Notes: a model not told the origin generated them from the sequence alone. 49,045 nt of DNA from Laspinema palackyanum D2a (GCA_025370845.1 JAMXFF010000008.1:124913-173957), one strand, 5' to 3'; numbered from the stretch's first letter, positions 1-9,233 are shown. Made by a program: numbers and translations.

Positions 1-146
1 GGAAATAACGACTGAAGTCGTTACTACGAACGGGGAAATAACGACTGAAGTCGTTACTACGAACGGGGAAATAACGACTGAAGTCGTTACTACGAACGGG
101 GAAATAACGACTGAAGTCGTTACTACGAACAGGGAAATAACGACTT
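1..146. repeat. Tandem array of 33-bp palindromic repeats
   Basis: Four near-identical 33-bp units start at 1, 34, 67 and 100, followed by a degenerate partial unit. Each contains the palindrome AACGACT-GA-AGTCGTT, extended on one side to GTTACTACGAAC. The same palindrome recurs at five other places in the window. The array probably continues to the left of the window. It ends about 35 bases before the pepP start, so it lies in or near that gene's upstream region. Confidence 0.9.
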
Positions 147-181
147 TCCGGGGACTTTAGTCTGAGATCTCTTTACTGCCT

Positions 182-1624
182 ATGATGGATGATCAAACCC
201 AAATTGATCGCAAGGTGAAATTATCCCTCATGCAAATATCCACTCCGGCAACTTCCCTGACAACGGCCCTACAGCAACGCCGCAGCAAGCTGGCAAATGA
301 AGTGGCAACTCCCGTGATTTTGTGGTCGGGAAGTCCCTGTTCCCGCAATTTTCCTGCGAATGTCTATCCCTTTCGCCCGAGTAGTCATTTCTTATATTTT
401 GCCGGAATCTCCCTAGAAAATGCGGCCATTCGTATGGAAGGGGGCAGATTAGAACTGTTTATGGATGATCCCCATCCCGGTAGTACCCTCTGGCATGGAG
501 AAATGCCAACGAGATCGCAGGTTGCCGAGGCGATCGCAGCAGATGAAGCATTTCCCCTCTCGGAGTTAAAATCTCGCAGCCAAAATGCTGCAACTGTTGC
601 GGCACCGGATTTGAAGACGCGCATGGAACAGGTGGATCTGCTCGATCGCCCGGTGGGAGTGTTTGCGGATCAAGGCAATCCCACAGTTGCTCGCGATCGG
701 GAACTGGCCTTGGCGATCGCTCAATTACGGCTGATCCACGATGAATCCGCGATTCGTGAACTGTTACAAGCGGCTGCCTGTACCGTCCAGGCGCATCTCG
801 TGGGAATGATGTCCACTCGACGCGCTCAAACTGAAGCAATGGTCCGCGCTGCAATGGAAGGGGCAATTATGGCCCAAAATTTTACCTGTGCTTATAACAG
901 TATTGTCACGGTTGAGGGGCAGGTCTTGCATAATCAGCATTACCATAACCCCTTGCAACCGGGAGATTTGCTGTTAGTGGATGTGGGTGCAGAAACGGGT
1001 ACAGGTTGGGCGGCAGATGTCACCCGCACCTGGCCGGTTTCCGGGCAGTTTTCCCCCACCCAACGGGCTATCTACGATGTGGTTTTGGCGGCCCATGACT
1101 CCTGCATTGAACAGGTGGGTCCTGGGGTTGAATATGCGGATATTCATCGGGTAGCAGCGGTGGCGATCGCTGAAGGATTGGTGGAGTTAGGAATTCTGCG
1201 GGGCAATCCCGAGGATTTAGTGGAAATGGACGCCCATGCCTTATTTTTTCCGCATGGGGTGGGACATCTCCTGGGATTGGATGTTCATGATATGGAAGAT
1301 TTGGGAGATATTGCGGGATATCAGGAGGGTCGCGATCGCAGCGATCGCTTTGGTTTATGTTACCTGCGTCTGAACCGGACTCTGCAACCGGGAATGTTAG
1401 TCACCATTGAGCCAGGATTTTATCAAGTCCCCGCGATTTTAAACGACCCCCAACGGCGTGAGCAATATGATGGCGTCGTCAACTGGGATAAATTAGCCCA
1501 GTTTCACGATGTCCGAGGCATCCGCATCGAGGATGATGTCATGGTCACCCAAGAGGGTCGGGAAGTCTTTACTGCTGCCTTGCCGGTGCAAGCGCAGAAA
1601 ATCGAGCAGATTGTTCGGGGTTGA
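182..1624 (+). CDS. pepP: Xaa-Pro aminopeptidase (aminopeptidase P, M24 family)
   Basis: Cytosolic metallopeptidase that removes an N-terminal residue preceding proline. The N-terminal creatinase/AMP-N domain spans about residues 25-165 and the pita-bread M24 catalytic domain about 185-470. All five expected metal ligands are visible: Asp267 and Asp279 (in LLLVDVGAETG and ADVTRTWP), His362 (FPHGVGHLLG), Glu410 (TIEPGFY) and Glu450 (IRIEDDV). At 480 residues it fits the bacterial PepP size. The start is uncertain: ATG codons occur at 182, 185 and 230, none with a clear Shine-Dalgarno sequence, and conserved sequence begins only after residue 25. The gene follows directly on a repeat array and seems monocistronic. 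Confidence 0.93.
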   Translation: MMDDQTQIDRKVKLSLMQISTPATSLTTALQQRRSKLANEVATPVILWSGSPCSRNFPANVYPFRPSSHFLYFAGISLENAAIRMEGGRLELFMDDPHPGSTLWHGEMPTRSQVAEAIAADEAFPLSELKSRSQNAATVAAPDLKTRMEQVDLLDRPVGVFADQGNPTVARDRELALAIAQLRLIHDESAIRELLQAAACTVQAHLVGMMSTRRAQTEAMVRAAMEGAIMAQNFTCAYNSIVTVEGQVLHNQHYHNPLQPGDLLLVDVGAETGTGWAADVTRTWPVSGQFSPTQRAIYDVVLAAHDSCIEQVGPGVEYADIHRVAAVAIAEGLVELGILRGNPEDLVEMDAHALFFPHGVGHLLGLDVHDMEDLGDIAGYQEGRDRSDRFGLCYLRLNRTLQPGMLVTIEPGFYQVPAILNDPQRREQYDGVVNWDKLAQFHDVRGIRIEDDVMVTQEGREVFTAALPVQAQKIEQIVRG

Positions 1625-3104
1625 GTCTCACTTGTCTGAGGTGGACGGGCGGGCCACAGTTTGTGACCCGCTGCCTCATGAAGCGATCGCATTCTGTTTC
1701 CCAGAACAGGGTTAGTCGTAAACCTTAAAAAACTAGCGTTCCGAACGCTCCTCCCGACTGCCCCGATGATGATCGCATTCTTTCTGATCGTTCTCCTTAC
1801 AATCGGAATTCGCCTCTGTGGTTGGACGCTCCTCGTATGGTCTGGTCACCGGGACTGACATCGCGTGAATATCCGGCGCAGGTAGTCCAGGCGCAAAATA
1901 TAACTGGATAGGCAACAAAAATGGTGCCACATTCAAGCGGAAATGTGCAAAGTTGAGTGTTAGCATTAGCTGATACGAAAGTCTTCTGATTTCATTAGTC
2001 TATAAAACAGTTGCAATTTTTGCACTTAAAAAATTGCTTCATATCCGGGCTTTAACTTCGCTGAAATCGGGAATAAACCTTGTAACTTGTTATAGTACAG
2101 CCAGTTACCAACTTTTCATAAAAATTTACTAACTTTCATGACTATATGCCAAGTTGGCCATTTTTAGATATGGGGTTTAACCCATCATGGGCAAAAGCAA
2201 TCAGGGATATTAACCTTCCGTTTTGGGAGGAGGATTGCTTGGACTCAAACCGAGAGGTTCTTTGACCACTGGAGTCCCCACCGGACCTCCTCACCCCCTT
2301 TGGGACCTAAATCAGCCGATTTTTCTTCCCGTACCATAAAATAGGAAAAAGCGCATCTTTCCTAAGAATTGTTATCAATTTCGATTAGAGACTGCGGCAT
2401 CGGTACCAACGGCCCTCCATTGTCAAAAAATTTCTGGTTTTAGTTTGCCCTCGATTACTGACATGGATTCGGTGAGACTCATTCCTATCAATCACCCATC
2501 CCGTTTGATCTCCCCTCAAGGGGGACCGGCGATGCTCTATATTTTTAGCTTTTTCATGGGTAATATCCATCCCCGGATAGATATGTAACTTTCCCTATTC
2601 ATTTTTTTAAGTGAATCCTTTGGCAGATGCTTCCCATATTGGCCCTCTTTTTCTCTGTTTTTTTCACCAGCCCTCCGGTGACTCAGTAAAGCGATCATCC
2701 CCTGAACTTTTCTAACCTCACTCTCGACTAGGTGAAATCACCCAACCATTCATTGTCTACCTGGTGCTTTTATTTTCACATCAGCCAAATGGCTTAACAG
2801 AAATCAGTAATTTTACGGATGCCGAGTAAATATACTTAAAGAAATTCCAGAAATTGAAGCGACATCATCCTCAGATTCTCAAGGAGGTATCCTTGCCCAC
2901 TTCAACTCCTGATCCCACCATTCAGAGTTAATCAGGGCCACGGGTTCAAAACCCGGGTCCACACCAAAATCCACCCGGAATGGACCATCCCCGGGTCAGT
3001 TATTGTATTTCTTTATCCTTCTGGAATCTCCACTTTAGACAGAGGAAATCTGGGAAAAGGTCCTCTATAATATCCAGAATCCATTCCCTCAAAGGTTCTT
3101 TTTT
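1625..3104. other. Gene-poor region of 1.48 kb
   Basis: No convincing protein gene lies here. Two short minus-strand ORFs (1733-1966 and 2385-2570) have no ribosome-binding site and no recognisable family. Secondary-structure signals are present: nested helices at 2227-2292 (listed separately) and a small hairpin CAAGGA-GGTA-TCCTTG near 2879-2894. A GGGTTCAAAACCCGG segment near 2941-2957 resembles a tRNA T-arm but has no matching acceptor or D-arm. HIP1 sites are nearly absent, unlike in the coding sequence around it. It could hold an unannotated RNA or decayed genes. Confidence 0.5.
2227..2292 (+). ncRNA. Candidate structured RNA element with nested helices
   Basis: Three helices nest inside one another. 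GAGGAGG (2227-2233) pairs with CCTCCTC (2286-2292). GGACTC (2241-2246) pairs with GAGTCC (2272-2277). AACC (2248-2251) pairs with GGTT (2256-2259) around a GAGA tetraloop. It lies in a 1.48-kb region without a good gene. Strand and transcription are unknown, and I do not recognise it as 6S RNA, tmRNA, RNase P RNA, SRP RNA or Yfr1. The pairing is seen in the sequence; the RNA interpretation is inferred. Confidence 0.25.
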
Positions 3105-3749
3105 ATGATGGTTTTAAAAATTGTTCTGTTAATAATTTGGGCATTCTTTGTCGGCTATATTTTACAACTCCAACCCTTAGAGCAATCCGGCAACTTAACC
3201 CTGATTGAAAAAATGGTAAAACTGCAACTCAATGAGGTGAATGCTTATGCGTTTACCCTGTTTAGTTTTATGGGAGTTTGGCCGTTAGTCTATGCCTGTT
3301 TAATGTTTATTGATGAACGAATGCAACCCATACCCGCTTGGCCCTCTTTTTTGGCATCCAATGGGTCTGGAGTCATTGGAATGATGCCCTATCTCCTGTT
3401 GAGGGAAAGTCGCCCTTACTTTGCCGGTCCGAAAGATTGGATCATCAAACTGTTTGATGCTCGTTTAACCGGGATTTCCCTGCTTCTGAGTACCATAGGC
3501 TTAATTATTTATGCCCTATCTTCAGGCAATTTTGACGAATTTATTAACCAGTGGCAAACCAGTCGATTTTTATATTTAATGAGTTTAGATTTTGCCCTGC
3601 TCTACTTAGTTTTTCCCACCCTACTGGGCGATGATATGGCCCGTCGCGGTTGGCACGATTCTCGGATTTTCTGGGCGGTGGCGATCGTTCCCCTACTGGG
3701 TCCTTTGGTGTATTTGTCTATCCGCCCTCCCTTACCAGAAACTGAGTAA
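3105..3749 (+). CDS. Conserved hypothetical membrane protein
   Basis: A 214-residue protein with about five hydrophobic segments: residues 3-20 (VLKIVLLIIWAFFVGYI), about 48-68, 90-102, 128-142, 152-172 and 187-206. No catalytic motif is evident and I do not recognise the family. Charged loops include LLRESRPYF and LLGDDMARRGWHD. The start at 3105 is the first of two adjacent ATGs. A TATAAT hexamer at 3066-3071 may be its -10 element, but no good -35 is seen. A 40-bp near-perfect palindrome follows 4 bases after the stop codon and may end transcription. Confidence 0.75.
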   Translation: MMVLKIVLLIIWAFFVGYILQLQPLEQSGNLTLIEKMVKLQLNEVNAYAFTLFSFMGVWPLVYACLMFIDERMQPIPAWPSFLASNGSGVIGMMPYLLLRESRPYFAGPKDWIIKLFDARLTGISLLLSTIGLIIYALSSGNFDEFINQWQTSRFLYLMSLDFALLYLVFPTLLGDDMARRGWHDSRIFWAVAIVPLLGPLVYLSIRPPLPETE

Positions 3750-3753
3750 GCTC

Positions 3754-3793
3754 TTAAATGTAGAGGCGATTCGCGAATCGCCGCTACATTTAA
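3754..3793. repeat. 40-bp near-perfect palindrome after the membrane protein gene
   Basis: The arms TTAAATGTAG and CTACATTTAA flank GGCGATTCG-CGAATCGCC. Only one symmetric pair (A against G) fails, so the whole 40 bp can fold back with essentially no loop. It begins four bases after the upstream stop codon and lies between convergent genes. It could act as a bidirectional terminator or be a small palindromic repeat insertion; no T-run follows the hairpin. Confidence 0.75.
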
Positions 3794-3824
3794 GGAAAAT
3801 TCTCAAAATCTGTGTCAGTCCTGG

Positions 3825-3953
3825 TTAATCAGGAGATTGCCTATCAGAATCTTGATACAGAATGCTGTAAGTCACGGCACAAAACCCAATGATAAAAATC
3901 AGCCAGGTTAGGGTAATGCGATCGCCCAATAACCCTCTCAGAAATTCTTCCAT
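3825..3953 (-). CDS. Small single-helix membrane protein (42 residues)
   Basis: ATG at 3953 is preceded by a strong Shine-Dalgarno (GGGAGGAGA, about 5 bases upstream of the start). The 42-residue frame reads MEEFLRGLLGDRITLTWLIF, then a hydrophobic run to about residue 33 (IIGFCAVTYSILYQ), and ends in an acidic, polar tail (DSDRQSPD). It has one predicted membrane helix (about 14-33) with a charged N-terminus. The size and form recall small subunits of photosynthetic or NDH complexes, but I cannot assign it to one. It is convergent with the membrane protein upstream and co-directional with the cytochrome gene downstream (4089-6110). A HIP1 site lies inside the frame. Confidence 0.55.
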   Translation of the reverse strand: MEEFLRGLLGDRITLTWLIFIIGFCAVTYSILYQDSDRQSPD

Positions 3954-4088
3954 CAATCTCTCCTCCCTTAATCACACTCACTCACTGCATTGAACATTTA
4001 TTTATCCTTCCATGTAACCCGATTATCACCAGATTAGGGCAATTCAGACATTACCTTAATCCCCGTTAAAACTGCCCTAGATAATCGA

Positions 4089-6110
4089 TTACAACCCCTG
4101 AGCTAATTTAGGCTCAGGTAAGACTTCTGGGTCATCATCGATGGATAAGAGAAACTGAATCAAATCAGTCTGACTTCCCGGTGTAAATCCAGCCTCTTCA
4201 TCCACCCAGTAATCATGTCCCCTGCCGTCAATATTAGCCCGTTTTAGACTGGGGTTCGCCCGGTTGGCGGCAATCATCGCTTCACGCAAGCGGCGATCGA
4301 CCAGCATTCTTAAACTCGCTTCGGGATCCGGATTTATCCCTTGTAATAGAGTTCCCGGTAAGCCAATGCGATCGGGATTGGCGATCGCAAACTTGCCGTC
4401 TGCATCTTGCCTTAACCCATCCGCTGCTGCTGCTACACCGCCATCATGAAGATAAGGAGCCGTCAGGTATAACCCAATCAAGTGCTGCACTTTGTATCCG
4501 CCCTTCGGTTCGGTAATCCCAAACGTCACATCAATCGACCGTTGCGGTGTAATATCCGTGGGCACCGGAATCACCGGGGGATTCTCCGGAAGCGGGACCT
4601 GGACGCTCGGGGGATAAGTCGTCGGATCTTGGAACAGTTTCTTCAGTCCCAAGGATGCCTTAGCTCGTTCGGGCTGGGTCCCCACTTCCCGTTGCGGAAT
4701 CACCTCATGATTGGTAAAGTAGCGACCACTATGACAATCCACACAACCCGCTTGATTAAAAATTACCGCCCCCCGTTGCACTGCTTCTGAATCGCTCAGG
4801 AATTCATTCGGTGGCGGTGCCAGGGTATTTTGCCAAGCCGACATTGCATTAGCTGCTGTACCCACAGGTAAACCCGGTGTCGCCAACATTAGCCCATTTG
4901 CGGCAAAGAGCGACGCATTGGGATATTCCGGCATTTTAATCGTCTGGTCAAACCCCGGGGAATCAGGGTTGGGATCAACACGGGCGAAGAATTCTGACGG
5001 TTTTGCTCCCTCGGGTAACCGGAATTTGGAATTGGATGAATTTTGGAAAATCGCCCCCAAAAAGGTCTCTTTATCAATGCCGTAGAGTTTTTCGCTGTTT
5101 TCAGCAGTCGTTGTGGGGTCAGCATTGAAGGCAAATACCCGACTATTCAGGGAACTCAACCCGTGGAACCAGCCAATCGAGGAACCTCCACTCCAACTGT
5201 AGGGCCAAGCATCATGGGTATAGGAGGGGGGAATTTGCGAGGGATTGTCAATCTGATCCCCACTGGAGTCAAAATTGCCCGGTGCCCAACTCAGGAATAC
5301 CTGATCTACGGCTTCTTCAAAGCTTTCGGAGTCCGGCAATTTCGCAAGTTCGCCTTGGCTATTGAGATAGGTATGACTGCCTTTGGGCAGTTCCAGGGGA
5401 TTGACCCCCGTCTGCCGATAGAGTGCGGCAGTATTACTTGCCATTGCCAGCAATAAACCAGCATCCAGATCATTATTGGTGGCCCCCTCCAAGATGGCCC
5501 CGGTTTTTCCATCGATCGCCGCATGGCATAAGGCGCAAGTCACTCCGACGCGGACTTTAGCCCCACTCAGATGATTACTCAGTCCCAGGGGGAGAACGGA
5601 CCCTTTCGGCACGTCCAGTCCGGTATTCAGCATTGTCCCGGCTTGAAAGGTTTGGCCCCCGACGGTGATATCTTCTTTCAGGGGAATTTGGAGGTTGGTG
5701 GTGGGTTGTCCTTTCAGGGCCAGAATTGCTTTGGTCATGCTGGCGATGTTAATGGGTCCATCTAAAATTCCCACGACATCGGTAAAGATGACTTCGTTAC
5801 CAAAGGTTTCGGTGTAGAAGTTGTCACGCCCTAAGTCGATGAGTTGTTCGGTAATTTCGATCGCCCCATTTTCCGGGGAGAGATAGTCTCGTCCCGCTTC
5901 GGTTTGCAAGAGGCGATCGGCTTCTTCTTTGCTAACGGGATGTCCCAGGACATCATAGGAACCGATGCCCGGAGGTGCTGGTTGGGTCATGGGGGTGTAG
6001 GTCATAGCTTCACTGGGTGGAGTGGCCGGTAAGACAACCTCGACCCCGGAAACTAAAAAGCCTATCACCGCCACAATCGGCAGAATGAAAATTAGGCTAA
6101 ACCATTTCAT
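4089..6110 (-). CDS. Di-haem c-type cytochrome, cytochrome c peroxidase/MauG-like
   Basis: A 673-residue exported or membrane-anchored protein. Residues 1-21 form a hydrophobic signal/anchor (MKWFSLIFILPIVAVIGFLV), so it acts in the periplasm or thylakoid lumen. Two CXXCH haem sites are visible, CALCH at 192-196 and CVDCH at 456-460. Near the C-terminus TAPYLHDGG (551-558) matches the APY-[FL]-HDG signature of di-haem CcP/MauG-type proteins, which supplies an axial or distal histidine region. The protein is about twice the length of classical bacterial CcpA, with a long insert between the haems and before the first one. The substrate cannot be deduced. No electron-transfer partner is adjacent, and the next gene upstream is divergent (6600). 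Confidence 0.8.
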   Translation of the reverse strand: MKWFSLIFILPIVAVIGFLVSGVEVVLPATPPSEAMTYTPMTQPAPPGIGSYDVLGHPVSKEEADRLLQTEAGRDYLSPENGAIEITEQLIDLGRDNFYTETFGNEVIFTDVVGILDGPINIASMTKAILALKGQPTTNLQIPLKEDITVGGQTFQAGTMLNTGLDVPKGSVLPLGLSNHLSGAKVRVGVTCALCHAAIDGKTGAILEGATNNDLDAGLLLAMASNTAALYRQTGVNPLELPKGSHTYLNSQGELAKLPDSESFEEAVDQVFLSWAPGNFDSSGDQIDNPSQIPPSYTHDAWPYSWSGGSSIGWFHGLSSLNSRVFAFNADPTTTAENSEKLYGIDKETFLGAIFQNSSNSKFRLPEGAKPSEFFARVDPNPDSPGFDQTIKMPEYPNASLFAANGLMLATPGLPVGTAANAMSAWQNTLAPPPNEFLSDSEAVQRGAVIFNQAGCVDCHSGRYFTNHEVIPQREVGTQPERAKASLGLKKLFQDPTTYPPSVQVPLPENPPVIPVPTDITPQRSIDVTFGITEPKGGYKVQHLIGLYLTAPYLHDGGVAAAADGLRQDADGKFAIANPDRIGLPGTLLQGINPDPEASLRMLVDRRLREAMIAANRANPSLKRANIDGRGHDYWVDEEAGFTPGSQTDLIQFLLSIDDDPEVLPEPKLAQGL

Positions 6111-6599
6111 GATGATTTGAATTTTGTATTTAACGGCAAGGGGAAAGCGGGAGGCACTGTAGATTTTTCCCGCTTCCTTGGGGTTAGAACATTAATAAAA
6201 AGCTTGCATTTAACCCTAAAGGGATACTTTAGTTTAAAGAAGGGGTTCCTGTCGTCTCTCTGGAGAGGGAACCCCGGTGGAAATACTGTAGCCTTCGTCT
6301 TCTTTTCCCTGAAAGTTGCATGAAGGTGGAATGTTTCAGATGGGGTTGATGGGAAGGGTTAGTATTGTTAATTTGTGATGAGAAAAAGAATTCTGTTACA
6401 GGAAGGGTTGAGAGTTTCTCGGGGATTTTCTGTAATTTGTTTGAGTGGAGCGGTTTAACCGAGAACTGATGGGATCTATTCTGCTACAAGTGATGTGGGG
6501 TGGATTCCGTAAAACTCTTGTCTATGAATTGTTTTCGGTTTTTTGGTGCAGGATTCAGTAAAATAACCAACGTCGATGGTTTTTATTCTGTGAGGTAGG
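6111..6599. promoter_or_regulatory. Divergent intergenic region with a GGGGTTCC hairpin
   Basis: This 489-base spacer separates two divergently transcribed genes and should hold both promoters; I could not place either with confidence. The main structure is a hairpin at 6242-6275: GGGGTTCC pairs with GGAACCCC, with an inner TCTC/GAGA helix. It could lie in a 5' leader or be a small repeat. Short frames here, such as 6117-6323, show no protein-like features. Confidence 0.4.
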
Positions 6600-7952
6600 G
6601 TGTGCAATATGCACAGAGGTAAAAAACGGATTGCGATCGCACTGACAAGTTCTCTGAGTCTACTGGCGGCGGGGATGTGGTGGATGCCCCAACCCCAGGC
6701 GAAAGCCCCCCCGCTGACTTGTTCTCCTACTGCAATGGAGACGGACTCCGGGACTGGCACCGTTGGCGATCGCCCCACTCCAGAAGACAATCCCTCGCTC
6801 TCTGATCCGCACTGTGCTGACTCAACGCCTGTCTCTACGGATCAATGGTCCTACCCTTCTGAGTTTGCGCCGTTGTTGCAGCGATACGATACCCTGTTGG
6901 CGCGGATGGAAACGGTAGAACGAAATCTGGCGAAACAACTCAATGGCAAACCCTACTGGGAAGAGGCACTCAAATATGGTGTACAAGCATCAGAGTTGGG
7001 TCAGGCCGGGAATTCCTCCGTTGAGACCTTACAAACGCTCAAATCCCTTTGGGAACAAGCGTTGGATAACCTGCATCAAATTCCCGCTGATTCCGACTAT
7101 GGCGATCGCGCCAAGGCAAAAATCCCTGAATATCAAGCCAATTTAGAGGCGGTTTCCTACCGTCTGGAAGTGGCACAGTCGGAATTTTTAATTCCCATTG
7201 CTCAACGCAGTGGCCTCTCCAACCAAGTTAAAATTACCATCTGTCACCTCACGACTCATATCTGCCGTCGGTTGCGCGGAAATGAACCGGCGCGAGATGC
7301 CGCCAGTTTGATGAAAGTCCCGATCGCCGTGGCGTTAATGAACAAAGTCACCTCGGAAAAACTCCGGTTTGATACCCCGATTCATGTCGATCGGGCTAAC
7401 TATACCGAGGATGCCTCAGAACTGCGGGTGGGGGAAAAATATCCCATCCACAAGCTTTTAGATGCCACGATCGGTCACAGTAGTAATATCGGCCCCAATC
7501 AAATTATTGATTATTTGGGGTGGGATTACATTAATCAAGTGTTAGAAGAACGGGGTTTTAAACAAACGCGGGTTTATTCTAAATTTGTGGGCGATCGCAT
7601 TTATCCTCAGAATGTGGCGATCGGCAGCAACACCACCACCAGCGATGATCTGACTGAGATGATGATTCAAATCTATAACCGAGAACATCTCGGAGATGAA
7701 ATTCTGATTCGTTCCCTGGAACGGCAATATGACCATGAACTCGGGTTCGCTGGGTTAGAAGGCGGGTTCGGTCACTGGTTAGGAGAAAAAACCGGGCAAA
7801 CCTCTCGCGTCCTCGGTACCACCGTAGCGATGAACCTCTTCGGCGAGACTTACATTATTACCGTGATTGACGATGGGGCCTATAGCGAACCCAGCATTCG
7901 TCAGTTTATTTCAGAAATCTCAGAATATCTCTTCCGCAGTGGTCAACTCTAA
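6600..7952 (+). CDS. Serine hydrolase of the beta-lactamase/penicillin-binding protein fold
   Basis: A 450-residue exported protein with an N-terminal hydrophobic segment (about 10-27). The catalytic domain occupies about residues 195-445 and shows the three classical motifs: Ser236-x-x-Lys239 (ASLMKVPI), Ser294-x-Asn296 (GHSSNIGPN) and Lys397-Thr-Gly (GEKTGQTS). I see no class A omega-loop glutamate motif, so a peptidoglycan or other amide/ester hydrolase is as likely as a beta-lactamase. Residues 90-190 are helical, probably a coiled-coil spacer. The frame can begin at GTG 6600 or ATG 6609; the latter gives MHRGKKRIAIALTSS, a typical signal peptide start. It lies divergent from the cytochrome gene. 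Confidence 0.8.
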   Translation: MCNMHRGKKRIAIALTSSLSLLAAGMWWMPQPQAKAPPLTCSPTAMETDSGTGTVGDRPTPEDNPSLSDPHCADSTPVSTDQWSYPSEFAPLLQRYDTLLARMETVERNLAKQLNGKPYWEEALKYGVQASELGQAGNSSVETLQTLKSLWEQALDNLHQIPADSDYGDRAKAKIPEYQANLEAVSYRLEVAQSEFLIPIAQRSGLSNQVKITICHLTTHICRRLRGNEPARDAASLMKVPIAVALMNKVTSEKLRFDTPIHVDRANYTEDASELRVGEKYPIHKLLDATIGHSSNIGPNQIIDYLGWDYINQVLEERGFKQTRVYSKFVGDRIYPQNVAIGSNTTTSDDLTEMMIQIYNREHLGDEILIRSLERQYDHELGFAGLEGGFGHWLGEKTGQTSRVLGTTVAMNLFGETYIITVIDDGAYSEPSIRQFISEISEYLFRSGQL

Positions 7953-8056
7953 GGGCAAGGGATTGTAGCGATCAATACCAGAGGAGGGATCAGTAGCCGC
8001 TAGGGAGTTGATCCCGATACTATGAAAAGGAAAACCTCTGATCTTAGCAATTCGAC

Positions 8057-8926
8057 ATGGTGTCCACTCCAACCCTCACTTATGCCCCCCATCACTTAAG
8101 TGCCATTGTTCGGGGATCGGGCTTTCCGATTCTCTGTTTGCATGGCCATCCGGGTCACGGGGCTTCCATGTCTGTGTTTACGGACCATTTGAGCCAAAGA
8201 TTCCAAACCATTGCCCCGGATTTGCGAGGGTACGGGAATAGTCGGACCCGAGGTCGCTTTGAAATGACGGACCATCTTCAGGATATAGAAGCATTGCTCG
8301 ATCGCTTTGAAGTCGATCGCTTTTTACTCTTAGGTTGGTCTCTGGGAGGAATTTTGGCAATGGAACTGGCCTTGCGACACCGCGATCGCGTCACAGGGTT
8401 GATGTTAGTCGCTTCTGCTGCCCGTCCCCGCAGTTCTCATCCTCCAATTAGTTGGCAAGATTTAGCATTTACTGGGGTTTCCGGGATTATTAATCGAGTC
8501 GTTCCCAGTTGGCAATGGAATATCGAAACCCTGGGTAGGCGATCGCTCTTTCGTTACCTCATTCAGCAACATACTCCCGTCGCTTACCAATACCTCGCTT
8601 CTCGCGGGATGTCTGCCTATCTTCAAACCAGCCGTCCGGCCCGTAATGCGCTCAATACCGCCCTCAGAGCGGGTTACAACCGACTCTCTGTTCTGGAGCA
8701 AATCACTTGTCCCTCCTTAGTCCTGGCAGGGGAAGCCGACCGCCACATTACCGCAGATTCGAGTCGGGAAACCGCCGATCACCTACAAAAATCTGAATTC
8801 ATTTGCTACCCCAATACCGCTCACCTGTTTCCTTGGGAAATCCCGGCGCAAGTCGTCGGGGATATCGATCGCTGGATTGATCGCCATCCCCAAGTCGTTG
8901 CATCATCCGAGCTTTCTTCCCAATAA
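8057..8926 (+). CDS. Alpha/beta-fold hydrolase
   Basis: A 289-residue soluble hydrolase with all catalytic elements. The oxyanion motif LHGHPGHG is at residues 28-35, the nucleophile elbow G-W-S95-L-G-G at 93-98, the likely acid Asp228 (AGEADRHI) and the likely histidine His256 (NTAHLFPWE). A helical cap lies at about 125-210. It resembles haloalkane dehalogenase/epoxide hydrolase/esterase-type proteins, but the substrate cannot be read from sequence. The ATG at 8057 begins about 100 bases after the preceding gene on the same strand, so co-transcription is possible but unsupported. Confidence 0.85.
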   Translation: MVSTPTLTYAPHHLSAIVRGSGFPILCLHGHPGHGASMSVFTDHLSQRFQTIAPDLRGYGNSRTRGRFEMTDHLQDIEALLDRFEVDRFLLLGWSLGGILAMELALRHRDRVTGLMLVASAARPRSSHPPISWQDLAFTGVSGIINRVVPSWQWNIETLGRRSLFRYLIQQHTPVAYQYLASRGMSAYLQTSRPARNALNTALRAGYNRLSVLEQITCPSLVLAGEADRHITADSSRETADHLQKSEFICYPNTAHLFPWEIPAQVVGDIDRWIDRHPQVVASSELSSQ

Positions 8927-8948
8927 TGAGGCAGCCTCCCAATTCAAC

Positions 8949-9233
8949 CTAACCGCTATATGCCGGGGATTTTCCCCGACTACTCATCTCCCCCGGCTCC
9001 TCATAAACCGTGAGATCGCTCGGTTTACAGCGTTTGACCGCAAAGGAGATGCCCTGAGCGCTTTCTTGTTCGAGGTCTTCTATATATCCGTTTTTAGCGG
9101 TTTCGGCTTCCGTTTTACTCAGGAATGGTCCAAAGTAGTAAGTACACCGAGGATTGTCTGTGGCAATCTCTACCCACCAAGCCCAGCCTAAAAGGTTCAG
9201 CAAGCTAATCAAGATTTCTTTGAATTCTTTCAT
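8949..9233 (-). CDS. DUF1816 domain protein
   Basis: A 94-residue protein that I recognise as the cyanobacterial DUF1816 family from WWVEI near residue 19, CTYYFGPF (30-37), GYIEDLEQE (49-57) and KRCKPSDLTVY (67-77). In cyanobacteria this domain occurs as a short stand-alone protein and sometimes near phycobilisome linker-type domains; its function is not established. The start is ATG 9233 (MKEFKEILISLLNLLG). It is convergent with the alpha/beta hydrolase and upstream-separate from rlmB. Confidence 0.8.
   Translation of the reverse strand: MKEFKEILISLLNLLGWAWWVEIATDNPRCTYYFGPFLSKTEAETAKNGYIEDLEQESAQGISFAVKRCKPSDLTVYEEPGEMSSRGKSPAYSG

Noticed and set aside
1733-1966. 77-codon minus-strand frame
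   Set aside because: No Shine-Dalgarno, no recognisable motif, and a charged low-complexity C-terminus; not enough to call a gene.
2385-2570. 61-codon minus-strand frame
   Set aside because: No ribosome-binding site and no family resemblance; lies in a gene-poor stretch.
2930-2972. tRNA-like 3' part (GGGTTCAAAACCCGG then GTCCACACCA)
   Set aside because: The T-arm is plausible, but the 75 bases before it give no matching acceptor strand, D-arm or anticodon arm.
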